Below are positions 44,857 to 54,226 of a stretch of DNA of 54,679 nt, one piece after another (position 1 is the stretch's first letter; each line of letters starts with the position of its first letter). The position numbers were made by a program, and so were the translations under genes. The notes under the pieces were generated by a model that did not search any database, had not been told where the DNA came from, and saw only the letters and a list, made by a program, of their open reading frames with translations. The DNA is from Planctomycetota bacterium. Its GTDB lineage: Bacteria > Planctomycetota > Phycisphaerae > Phycisphaerales > SM1A02. The stretch is taken from positions 1 to 54,679 of the forward strand of contig JADFSH010000008.1 in NCBI GenBank assembly GCA_022560875.1. The letters run 5' to 3'.

Positions 44857-45152
44857 CTGAATACCGGACCATGACAGGGCGCGGGTGCGGGCGGCCGCCC
44901 GAGGATTCGCAGCGCGCGGAGAAGGGGTACCCCGGCGCGGAGCAGATCCGCGAGCTGACGATAGGCGATTGACCGCTGGCGCAAGGATATCCTGCGCTTC
45001 ATCAGTTGTTGCTCGTGAACTTCCCTGACGCTGACGGGAGCCAGGCTTCGGGCCTGAAGCTCGGCAAGGACGATCTGTCGCGTCGGGCCGGCCAGCGTTC
45101 CCGTGACCTGCCGGCCGCCGGGGTCACGCGCGATGTAGGCGAACATGCCCAT
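44850..45152 (-). pseudogene. GspF/PilC N-terminal fragment
   Basis: 100 residues. The start MFAYIARDPGGRQVTGTLAG and the run SIAYRQLADLLRAGVPLLRAL match the first 85 residues of GspF/PilC, the inner-membrane platform protein that is normally about 400 residues with three helices. After LRILGR the sequence stops resembling GspF and enters the gspK region in another frame, ending 15 codons later. Both membrane helices bearing parts are missing. The gene starts 27 bases after the upstream NlpC/P60-like gene. Confidence 0.8.
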
Positions 45153-45179
45153 GGGGTGATTGTACGACCCTGCGGGGTT

Positions 45180-46574
45180 TCACAAAGACTCTTTTTCCCG
45201 ATAGGTCCGGGCCAGCGCGTCGTGAGCCTGAGGCCCAAGTACCAGCATCGTCTCGCAGCCCGGCGCCCCGAACACCGCCACCGGTTCGAACCCCCGTCCC
45301 TCCACCGCCATATCCAGCAGGTCCTCCGCGGAGATCGTCATCCGACCCCCCCGGGATGAAAGATCGAAGTGCATGGATCCAACCCCGTCATAAGCGCGAT
45401 AGACGACTTCCGTACAGACCAGCTTCTCGTCATTGAAGAAATCGAAATCGAAGTTATAGAGCTTGCCCTCATGTCTCGCGGCGCGGCTGATCGCCTCGGC
45501 GATGTCCGAGGCATCAAGCGTCGGGCGGATGATCGCCACCGAATCGACGGCAAGCGTTTCGGTGAGCGGACGAAACCGCACGCCGTCTTTTTTCGCCTCC
45601 AGCACGCGCGCGGGATCAGCCGCGCGTCGGGAACGGTCCTCATCGAACGATACCCCCAGGGATTTCCGCTCGGATTCCGTGCCCATGTGCAGGGCGACGT
45701 GAGGCCAGAAGCCCGGCAGGAAGAGATTCGTCAGGGTGTGATCGTGACGCATGACGATGACATCGCCCGGTCTGAGCAATTCCGAAAGCGCGTCGAAGAC
45801 TTTGCGATCCATCGGGTGATCATCCCCCCAGTAGCGCACATCCGCGACGAGTCGTCCGAATGATTCCATGATGCCGAACATCGCCCGCTGAACTGCCGTG
45901 GCCCGTCGTCTTCGCCAGGAATGCCAGCGATAACGCAGACGGGCGCGGAAATACCTGGTGACCCCGACCCGGAGGGCGTCTTCGGCGGTTCGGATATACC
46001 CGAGGACCGGCTTCATCATCGGATCATCAGCCAGGGCCTCAAGATCAGCTCGATGGGCATCGGCGAAGTTCACCGCCTCATTGATGCGCCACGCGTTGAG
46101 GGGATGGGTCATCGATCGGTAGATGATGGTGTACTGTCGGGAGGGTATTCGATGGGAGGGCGAGGCTTCGTTGAGCTTGCGCTGGGTGATCTTGTGAGTG
46201 GCGATCTCGCCAATGAGAAAACGGGCTGCCTGCACAAGCAGACAGGCGGCGGCGTAGGCGATTGCGAAGCACTTCAGCTGCATCGCCTCATCGACAGTGG
46301 CGGATTTCGATTCCCACCGGTCGGGAAGGGCCAGCGGCCTGAGATCGCCGATGGTCTCCAGAAGGCCGCTCCGCGCTGTGAGGTAGCGGGCAAACCACGC
46401 CCGGAGGTGTTGGTCCTCATCCGGGGTGAAGTAGCCCCGCTTCACCGCGGCGCTGATCGCTGCGTCTGGACGATCGTCCTGCTGGAGCCTTGTCAGAGTC
46501 GGGGCGAGACTCTCCAGTGATCGAACCCCGGCTCGGATGAGTGCGTCTTCATCCACACGCCGCAGGATACCCAT
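45180..46574 (-). CDS. Permuted papain-like (YiiX/NlpC-P60 type) hydrolase with helical N-terminus
   Basis: 464 residues from the ATG at 46574. The first 250 residues are helical and basic, with no recognised fold (LQCFAIAYAAACLLVQAARFLI region near residue 100). The C-terminal 210 residues resemble the YiiX/YebB (DUF830, permuted NlpC/P60) group: GDVIVMRHDH, FWPHVALHMG with the catalytic His, and KLVCTEVVYRAYDG with the catalytic Cys. Such enzymes act on amide or ester bonds, often in lipids or peptidoglycan. There is no signal peptide. It lies directly upstream of the gspF fragment on the same strand. Confidence 0.75.
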   Translation of the reverse strand: MGILRRVDEDALIRAGVRSLESLAPTLTRLQQDDRPDAAISAAVKRGYFTPDEDQHLRAWFARYLTARSGLLETIGDLRPLALPDRWESKSATVDEAMQLKCFAIAYAAACLLVQAARFLIGEIATHKITQRKLNEASPSHRIPSRQYTIIYRSMTHPLNAWRINEAVNFADAHRADLEALADDPMMKPVLGYIRTAEDALRVGVTRYFRARLRYRWHSWRRRRATAVQRAMFGIMESFGRLVADVRYWGDDHPMDRKVFDALSELLRPGDVIVMRHDHTLTNLFLPGFWPHVALHMGTESERKSLGVSFDEDRSRRAADPARVLEAKKDGVRFRPLTETLAVDSVAIIRPTLDASDIAEAISRAARHEGKLYNFDFDFFNDEKLVCTEVVYRAYDGVGSMHFDLSSRGGRMTISAEDLLDMAVEGRGFEPVAVFGAPGCETMLVLGPQAHDALARTYREKESL

Positions 46575-46885
46575 TGAGGGACATAACCACAACGCAAGCT
46601 ACCGCAGGCAGTTACATCGATATTGGGAGTGATTCTCTCTGGACTTCGACCGGTCAGAATCCCGGAGACGGGCCGTTACGAGAGCGCACAATTTGCGCCG
46701 ATTACACTGTTTGGAATCACCATTTAAAGAGTTAAGGAAAACCCAGCCGGATCACGATGATGCGAATATCAACCGGGTATGCCGCCGCCCCTGACGCCTG
46801 GCGGCAAGCCAATATGGTTCCCACAGCAGGAGCCTGCATGGACGCGGGCGAATGTTGCGGGTACTCGAACAAGGGAGTGTTCGGG

Positions 46886-47095
46886 ATGACGAGCAATGAC
46901 GCTGACTTTGTTTCTCGATTTGTGCGAACCATGGATAACGCAGATCGCTGCCTTCTCATGCTCTTTTATGCCGAAGGGTTGAGCATGGGCGAGATCAGTC
47001 TGGTGCTTGACCAGCCGGAGTTCAGAATCGAATCCCGACTCGACACCATCCGTAAACGCACGAAAGCCGCCTTGAAGCAATTCGTCGCGGCGTAA
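46886..47095 (+). CDS. Small sigma-70 region 4-like protein
   Basis: 69 residues from the ATG at 46886, with GGGAG eight bases upstream; further upstream ATGs in frame add 43 residues without recognisable structure. The sequence DRCLLMLFYAEGLSMGEISLVL is the helix-turn-helix of sigma-70 region 4, ending in IRKRTKAALKQF. Region 2 is absent, so it cannot act as a complete sigma factor. It may be a remnant, a DNA-binding modulator or an anti-/co-sigma element. Confidence 0.65.
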   Translation: MTSNDADFVSRFVRTMDNADRCLLMLFYAEGLSMGEISLVLDQPEFRIESRLDTIRKRTKAALKQFVAA

Positions 47096-47289
47096 CCTGC
47101 AACATTCCATTCCAACCGACAATCGCGGGTGCGGATACCCGACCCGGCCCATTGTTCATCCGTACATTGTGGACGACAATCGGGGAGATGAGTCATCCAC
47201 GCCGTGACTTTGGATTTTTTCGGCAAAAAATGAGGACAACGTGGCCAGAGACCCTTGCATTTTCGTGATGCAACATCACCCTATATCAC

Positions 47290-48021
47290 ATGGTCCGACG
47301 CATTGCCATGTGGTCCGGTCCCCGGAACATCTCCACCGCCATGATGCGGGCGTGGGGCAACCGCCCCGACACCATCGTCTGTGACGAACCACTTTACGCG
47401 CATTACCTCACGGTGACCGGCATCGATCATCCCGGACGCAAAGAAATCATCGCCCATCACGCAAGTGACTGGCGAAAAGTAATTACTCAACTCACCGGAC
47501 CCATCCCCACACCCGAAAATGAGACAATTTTCTACCAGAAGCACATGGCCCATCATCTGCTGGATGAAATCGACCGGGGGTGGCTCGACGAGGTGACCAA
47601 CTGCTTTCTGATTCGCGACCCGCGAGAGATGCTGACTTCGCTGTGCAAGGTCATCCCCAACCCGACCATCGCCGACACGGGTTTGCCCCAGCAAGTGGAG
47701 ATCTTCAAGAGGGTAAAGCGGAAGGTCGTTATTGCACCGCCGGTACTGGACGCCAAAGATATGCTGGAAAATCCAGAGAAGATCTTGCGTCTTTTGTGTA
47801 GTGCCGTCGGAGTGACCTTCGACGAAGTCATGCTCTCCTGGCCGCCGGGCCCCCGCGACACCGACGGCATCTGGGCGAAGCACTGGTACGCCTCCGTCGA
47901 GCAATCCACCGGCTTCATGCCCTACACCCCCAAGAGCGAGTCCCTGCCCGAGCACCTGATTCCCCTGTACGATGCCTGCATGAAATATTATGAGATTCTG
48001 TTCGATCAACGACTGTATTAA
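47290..48021 (+). CDS. Sulfotransferase-family protein
   Basis: 243 residues. The PAPS 5'-phosphosulfate loop is WSGPRNISTAMMRAWGNR near the N-terminus. The 3'-phosphate-binding segment is FLIRDPREMLTSL. These two motifs define the sulfotransferase fold; the acceptor is unknown. A class IV aminotransferase gene follows 28 bases downstream and the two form a recurring pair in other bacteria, sometimes fused. No strong ribosome binding site is visible; Met7 (47308) is an alternative start. Confidence 0.85.
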   Translation: MVRRIAMWSGPRNISTAMMRAWGNRPDTIVCDEPLYAHYLTVTGIDHPGRKEIIAHHASDWRKVITQLTGPIPTPENETIFYQKHMAHHLLDEIDRGWLDEVTNCFLIRDPREMLTSLCKVIPNPTIADTGLPQQVEIFKRVKRKVVIAPPVLDAKDMLENPEKILRLLCSAVGVTFDEVMLSWPPGPRDTDGIWAKHWYASVEQSTGFMPYTPKSESLPEHLIPLYDACMKYYEILFDQRLY

Positions 48022-48049
48022 ATGGCATCTGGTAAACAACGAGGGGATC

Positions 48050-48949
48050 ATGCTCCAGACCTTCAACGAGAAAAATCGCGACCTGCTCATCAACATCAAA
48101 GGGAAGCTCATTCATCGCGACAAGGCGGGTGTCAGTCCGTTCGACTCTGCGGTGCAGGGTGGGGATGCGGTGTGGGAGGGGCTGCGGGTTTATGACGGTC
48201 GGATCTTCAAGCTCACCGAGCATCTTGACCGGTTGCGGCATTCGGCACTGGCCCTGGCCTTTGAGTCGATTCCCTCGCATGAGGAGATCATCGATGAGAT
48301 CAGGAAGACCCTTGCCGCGAACTCCATGACCGACGGCGTGCATATTCGCCTCACGCTGACCCGGGGGGTGAAGATTACCAGTGGCATGGACCCTCGACTC
48401 AACCAGTCGGGGCCGACGCTGATAGTCCTTGCCGAGCACAAGGCTCCGGTATATGACAAAACGGGTCTGACGCTGATCACCAGTTCCATCCGCCGCTTCA
48501 GCCCCGACACGCTGGATCCGAAGATCCACCACAACAACCTGCTCCAGTCAATCATGGCGAAGATCGAGGCGAACGCGGCGGGGGCCGACGACGCCCTCAT
48601 GCTGGATCAGCGGGGCTTCGTCGCCGAGACGAATGCCACGCACATTTTTATTGTGACGAAAAGCGTCGTGGAGACTTCGCGGCTGGTGGCCTGCCCTGAG
48701 GGCATCACCCGCGCAACGGTGCTGGAGTTATGTAAGGCCAACAGCATTCCCTGCATCGAGAAGGACATCACCCAGGCCGAGGTCTATCGTGCCGAGGAAA
48801 TGTTCTGCACCGGCACGATGGGCGAGCTGGCCCCGGTGGTAAAGGTTGACGGGAGATCCATCGGCGATGGACTTCCGGGGGCGATGACCCGAAAATTGAG
48901 CACGCTCTATGCGGAACTGACCTCGCGCGAAGGCGTGGATGTTGTGTGA
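48050..48949 (+). CDS. Class IV aminotransferase (BCAT/DAAT-like)
   Basis: 299 residues from the ATG at 48050, with GAGGGG a few bases upstream. Typical fold-type IV segments are present: SPFDSAVQGGDAVWEGLRVYDGRIF, LRHSALAL, and MLDQRGFVAETNATHIFIV, then CPEGITRATVLEL and EEMFCTGTMGELAPVV. In branched-chain aminotransferases the PLP lysine follows a DP-x-x-K-S-x-N pattern; here it reads DPKIHHNNLLQ, so the aligned Lys position is His and a Lys lies two residues earlier. The enzyme may use that Lys or may not form a standard aldimine. It is cotranscribed with the sulfotransferase-like gene. Confidence 0.88.
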   Translation: MLQTFNEKNRDLLINIKGKLIHRDKAGVSPFDSAVQGGDAVWEGLRVYDGRIFKLTEHLDRLRHSALALAFESIPSHEEIIDEIRKTLAANSMTDGVHIRLTLTRGVKITSGMDPRLNQSGPTLIVLAEHKAPVYDKTGLTLITSSIRRFSPDTLDPKIHHNNLLQSIMAKIEANAAGADDALMLDQRGFVAETNATHIFIVTKSVVETSRLVACPEGITRATVLELCKANSIPCIEKDITQAEVYRAEEMFCTGTMGELAPVVKVDGRSIGDGLPGAMTRKLSTLYAELTSREGVDVV

Positions 48950-49020
48950 ACCATCTCTCCGGCGATAATCAGAACTCGCGGATCGCCATCCCCGGATTTT
49001 ACTCATGATCGGAACTCATC

Positions 49021-49827
49021 ATGTCTCCACTTCTGCAACTCTATCTCATGTCCGTCGGCGCCCTGCTCATCGTCGCCTGGCTCTTTCAATTGCTGGGCCT
49101 GCTGGGAAGCTTCGGTCGGCGGATCGGCGATGCGTTGTGCCGCGCTCCGCTGCTTGATGTCGCTTTGTTTTATTTCACCGCCCTGCCTGCGATCATCGGC
49201 ATGATTCTGCAGGGTTGGCCGGGACTGGCGATCGGCATCGCAGCCCAGTTCACCGCCCTGCTCATCTGGATCGCCCTGCATGAACTTACCCATCCGAACG
49301 CCCGCAAGGGGCCGCGTATCTATCGCACCCTCAACGGCATCGTCGGGACCGGGGCGAATATTCTCGGGGTCTGGTGGACGGCCTGGGCAATTCCGACCTT
49401 CTGGGCCCTCAGATTCACCGAATTTTTTGTCTACCCCGTGCTCACCCGGACCGTCCGCTTCCCCAAGTACAAGCAAGGCGAATGGGTCAATCTCTCGCGG
49501 CACAAGTTCTCCGGACTCGTCGGCTATGACCTCATCTGGTGCCTCTATTGCGACTGGATGACCGGGGTGTGGTCGCTGGGGGGAGAGATGCTCCGCAACG
49601 TCGAGTCGTTCTGGTGTCCGATCCGGTTCTATTCGGACAAGAAATGCAAGAACTGCGTGGTGGATTACCCCGACATTGATGACGGCTGGGTTGCCGCCGA
49701 CGGCACCATGGAAGACGTGACGAACGTGCTGGCGGAAAAATATAAGAAAGATGACAAGGCGAACCCGTGGTACGGGCACCCGGCGAGGTTGACGGTGGAA
49801 GGGGAAGAGCCTAAAGCCCGGGAATAG
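49021..49827 (+). CDS. Conserved multi-helix membrane protein of unknown function
   Basis: 268 residues. At least three helices lie in the first 150 residues (LYLMSVGALLIVAWLFQLLG; FTALPAIIGMIL; AAQFTALLIWIALHEL). The second half carries a distinctive Trp/Cys-rich block: YDLIWCLYCDWMTGVWSLG and NVESFWCPIRFYSDKKCKNC, with paired Cys that could bind metal. An HELTHP motif at the end of a helix is conserved-looking but not a proteolytic HExxH. The function is unknown. The stop overlaps a terminator. Confidence 0.75.
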   Translation: MSPLLQLYLMSVGALLIVAWLFQLLGLLGSFGRRIGDALCRAPLLDVALFYFTALPAIIGMILQGWPGLAIGIAAQFTALLIWIALHELTHPNARKGPRIYRTLNGIVGTGANILGVWWTAWAIPTFWALRFTEFFVYPVLTRTVRFPKYKQGEWVNLSRHKFSGLVGYDLIWCLYCDWMTGVWSLGGEMLRNVESFWCPIRFYSDKKCKNCVVDYPDIDDGWVAADGTMEDVTNVLAEKYKKDDKANPWYGHPARLTVEGEEPKARE

Positions 49828-49842
49828 CCATCCCCGGGTTTT
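49814..49842 (+). terminator. Intrinsic terminator of the membrane-protein gene
   Basis: CCCGGG (49817-49822) and CCCGGG (49833-49838) form a stem that A-T pairs extend, followed by TTTT. It overlaps the stop codon of the preceding gene. Confidence 0.5.
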
Positions 49843-49864
49843 GCTGTGTGTTCATAATTTAAGC

Positions 49865-49900
49865 TACCCCTCTTCACTCGCCCGCAATTTCTCCAGCATT
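49865..49900. repeat. Direct repeat of the acs 3' end, distal copy
   Basis: 31 of 36 bases match 50445-50480 at an offset of exactly 580. Read on the minus strand it encodes LEKLRASEEG-stop, matching [10 protein letters not shown]-stop of acs. It follows the antitoxin stop. Confidence 0.85.
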
Positions 49901-49904
49901 CTTC

Positions 49905-50147
49905 CTAAGCCGCCACGATCGGTACGGTCTCGGAATGTGACGCCTTTGCGGTATCCTGGGCGACCTGCTCGGCCCGCTTGAGAACCTCGGCTGGGAAATA
50001 GCGATGGCCGCAACGGTTGCACTTGCCGATGGTGAATCCCTCGATCAGAACAAGCGTTCCCGACACTTTTAATGGCTCGTGGTGGGTGTAGAACGCTTCC
50101 ACCGTTCCGGGGCAGAAGTCGCAGTCGTGGGCAGGGTAATCAGTCAT
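49905..50147 (-). CDS. YgiT-type zinc finger antitoxin
   Basis: 80 residues from the ATG at 50147, which overlaps the toxin stop by eight bases. The sequence HDCDFCPGTVEAFYTHHEPL and IGKCNRCGHRYFPAEV gives the CxxC...CxxC zinc site of YgiT/MqsA N-terminal domains. No C-terminal helix-turn-helix is present, which is common in the short antitoxins paired with DUF4258 proteins. It would bind and block the toxin encoded directly upstream. Confidence 0.85.
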   Translation of the reverse strand: MTDYPAHDCDFCPGTVEAFYTHHEPLKVSGTLVLIEGFTIGKCNRCGHRYFPAEVLKRAEQVAQDTAKASHSETVPIVAA

Positions 50148-50433
50148 GGGAGATTGCATAAACCGTAATAACCAGCAGACGCATTTCAACAACAAAACGA
50201 CAGACGACCGCAACTTGAGTGTCCTGATCTGTCGCCGTGCCGACCACAGTATAGCGCGGCCCCGGGGCATTCGGTTCGGCAGGCTGAACACGCTCAATCG
50301 TCCCGGTCAGTATAGCCGATTCGAGGTCAACCACGTGCAAGGAATCGGCTACAAGTTCTTCCAAGGCATGATCCGTAATCAGATACCGATTCTCAAGAAT
50401 CGCCGACTGAATTTGTTCCAGAAGATCAACCAT
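50140..50433 (-). CDS. DUF4258-type toxin
   Basis: 97 residues from the ATG at 50433. The sequence YLITDHALEELVADSLHVVDL followed by AILTGTIERVQP, YTVVGTA and a C-terminal VITVYAI matches DUF4258, a RelE/MqsR-like toxin group; the conserved His is His in DHALEE. It starts 11 bases after the acs stop and overlaps the antitoxin gene. Growth inhibition by mRNA cleavage would be the family expectation, not shown here. Confidence 0.85.
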   Translation of the reverse strand: MVDLLEQIQSAILENRYLITDHALEELVADSLHVVDLESAILTGTIERVQPAEPNAPGPRYTVVGTATDQDTQVAVVCRFVVEMRLLVITVYAISHD

Positions 50434-50443
50434 GTCACCAGCC

Positions 50444-52495
<2,052 letters not shown>

Positions 52496-52551
52496 GGCGT
52501 CTCCTCGCTATCCGGTGCGGGTTGCACTCTACCAATTCACGATCAATGACA

Positions 52552-52579
52552 AAAGGCCCGACCGTATGGCCGGGCCTTT
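52552..52579. terminator. Terminator between acs and the barrel gene
   Basis: AAAGGCCCG / CGGGCCTTT, 9-bp stem with a ten-base loop, followed by T-rich sequence on either strand. It ends the barrel gene transcript. Its sequence and flank recur at 54156-54226. Confidence 0.8.
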
Positions 52580-52649
52580 CACGTCATTTAAACTTGCTTG
52601 CACTTACCATGCGCTATTGTCCGACATCGTTCCGCCTCGGCGCCCGGCC

Positions 52650-53468
52650 TCAAAATCGCACGGTCACCCCGCTGAACAGATTGACATCATCCGCATCCCC
52701 GGACAGTCCTATGTTTACACCCACATCGAAGACCATGTTCTCTGTCCATGCGTAGGTTCCGCCGACCCCAAGGATTCCGCGGAAATCCACATCCGGATCG
52801 GTGCTCGTGATGCCAATGCCCTCGACATACAGGCCCAGCACGTCGGTGATATCGAAGCCAAGGACGCCCGTCATGATGAACTCGGTGTCGTAGCGGTCAT
52901 CGGCTTCGTCGTAGACGAAATCGGCTTCGAACATCAAGCCAAGTCCGACACCCTCGCCGAGATCGGTTGCGAAGGGGAAGATCAGCCCACCCTCGACGTG
53001 GTCGTTGCCGAGACCATCGGACGCGGTGGGCAACTTGATGAATGGCATTATTGCGAAGGCGGTCTCACCATCATCGTTACCCCAGAGGTTGATCTTCAAG
53101 CGTAACTGGGTGTCGCCAAAGCCGTCCCGAGTCCGGGTGCCATCGTCCTGGCGAACATACGGATCGAGCACGAACTGCAGATCAACGTTGTTGAGCAGGC
53201 CGATCTTGAGATTCGCCGGCGCGACAGTCCAGGCGTCCTTGACGCCGTTCCTGGCGTAGTCGACGAAGCTCAACTCCAACTGGACGGCGCCGGCATCGAC
53301 GGTGATCGGGCTCTCCGTGATATCCGGGCGGTCGGCGCTCATCGGGCGCCACAATTCCCTCGGAGTCGGGTTCGTCAGGGTGTACTGGCTCTTGTCGATC
53401 GGAGTCTGAACTGCCTGGACCGGCGTCGCCAGCACGGCGAGCGAACATAGAATAGCGATTCGTCTCAT
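52650..53468 (-). CDS. Outer-membrane beta-barrel protein, probably MntR-regulated
   Basis: 272 residues from the ATG at 53468. The signal peptide ends at VQA-V. The mature part is a run of alternating amphipathic strands (VQLELSFVDYARNG; QLRLKINLWGND; GVGLGLMFEADFVYDEADDR; NMVFDVGVNIGLSGD) and ends in VTVRF, with the C-terminal Phe of outer-membrane barrels. It resembles the MetA/phenol-degradation transporter-like barrels (PF13557). It is preceded by a promoter with two palindromes and by mntR, so a role in manganese passage across the outer membrane is a reasonable inference. Confidence 0.8.
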   Translation of the reverse strand: MRRIAILCSLAVLATPVQAVQTPIDKSQYTLTNPTPRELWRPMSADRPDITESPITVDAGAVQLELSFVDYARNGVKDAWTVAPANLKIGLLNNVDLQFVLDPYVRQDDGTRTRDGFGDTQLRLKINLWGNDDGETAFAIMPFIKLPTASDGLGNDHVEGGLIFPFATDLGEGVGLGLMFEADFVYDEADDRYDTEFIMTGVLGFDITDVLGLYVEGIGITSTDPDVDFRGILGVGGTYAWTENMVFDVGVNIGLSGDADDVNLFSGVTVRF

Positions 53469-53507
53469 GGTGATTCTCCTGGTTGGACCTGAACGCACGG
53501 CGATTCA

Positions 53508-53523
53508 TGTAGCCACCGCTACA
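53508..53523. promoter_or_regulatory. Putative MntR operator, promoter-distal copy
   Basis: TGTAGCCACCGCTACA, an imperfect palindrome close to the perfect one at 53539-53554. It lies downstream of the predicted -10 box, in the leader of the barrel gene. Confidence 0.6.
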
Positions 53524-53536
53524 AACCGTGGGCGAT

Positions 53537-53565
53537 AATGTAGCCGAGGCTACAAAGTACGTCAA
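53537..53565 (-). promoter_or_regulatory. Putative promoter of the barrel gene
   Basis: Minus strand TTGACG (53560-53565), 17-base spacer, TACATT (53537-53542). The perfect palindrome at 53539-53554 fills most of the spacer and overlaps the -10 box, so a bound repressor would block polymerase. Confidence 0.6.
53539..53554. promoter_or_regulatory. Putative MntR operator, promoter-overlapping copy
   Basis: TGTAGCC-GA-GGCTACA, a perfect 16-bp palindrome, 31 bases from the second copy (centre to centre), thus about three helical turns. Confidence 0.65.
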
Positions 53566-53594
53566 GGCCGCAGATGCCGGCGTCCCCGGTGATT

Positions 53595-54011
53595 TCATTG
53601 CCGAGCTGACTCGGCAATGTCGCGCATACGCTCGAGTGTTTCGGGGCTGACGTGGTGCTCGATGCCCTCTGAGTCGATCGCCGCCGCCCGTTTGCTGACC
53701 CCGATGGCGAGCAGGAAGCGATAGACGATGTCGTGCCGCTTGCGACAACGGCTGGCCAGACGCTTACCCTTGCGCGTCAGTTCGATCGGTTTTCTCGCCT
53801 CAGACGTCGCCAGGCCATCCCGCTCGAGGCGGCGCACGATCTTGTGGGCCGTCACATGACTGACCCCGAACTCTTCCGCCAGTTGAGTAACCCGGCATTC
53901 GCCGTGCGCGGCGATCACGTCGTCGATGACCTCGACGTAGTCCTCAGCGGTCTCGCAGGCGTGATCGTTTCGGGTTCGCTTGAAGCCGGCGCTGGTCGGT
54001 TGTTTCGCCAT
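53595..54011 (-). CDS. mntR: MntR-type (DtxR family) manganese-dependent regulator
   Basis: 138 residues from the ATG at 54011, with AGGGA nine bases upstream. The N-terminal winged helix (RVTQLAEEFGVSHVTAHKIVRRLERDGL) is typical of DtxR/MntR. The metal site of Bacillus MntR is conserved: Asp and Glu of AEDYVEVIDD, His of RKRHDIVYRF, and Glu-x-x-Glu-His of SEGIEHHVS. There is no SH3-like C-terminal domain, matching MntR and not the iron-type DtxR. It lies 126 bases upstream of the barrel gene, in the same direction. Confidence 0.93.
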   Translation of the reverse strand: MAKQPTSAGFKRTRNDHACETAEDYVEVIDDVIAAHGECRVTQLAEEFGVSHVTAHKIVRRLERDGLATSEARKPIELTRKGKRLASRCRKRHDIVYRFLLAIGVSKRAAAIDSEGIEHHVSPETLERMRDIAESARQ

Positions 54012-54155
54012 GGTCGTCGTTCCCTGTAATCGCCACCCTGACCCGAAAACTGTTGTGGCGGGAATGGTGAAGTGTAGCATTGGTCTTTCCGGGGATCATC
54101 TACGATCGCGACACCAGCCCCGATCCTGGAAACATTGACATTCTCAAGCCGGATC

Positions 54156-54226
54156 AATAAAAAAAGCCCGACCGTCTGGTCGGGCCTTTCACGTCATTAT
54201 GAAACCTGCTCGCACTTATCTTGCGC
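54156..54226. repeat. Near-copy of the terminator region at 52547-52614
   Basis: Contains a terminator hairpin (GCCCGACC / GGTCGGGC) and the shared GGGCCTTTCACGTCATT, CTTGC/CTCGCACTTA and TGCGCT segments. It overlaps the end of the peptidase gene. Together with 52547-52614 it brackets the mntR and barrel genes as direct repeats. Confidence 0.8.
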
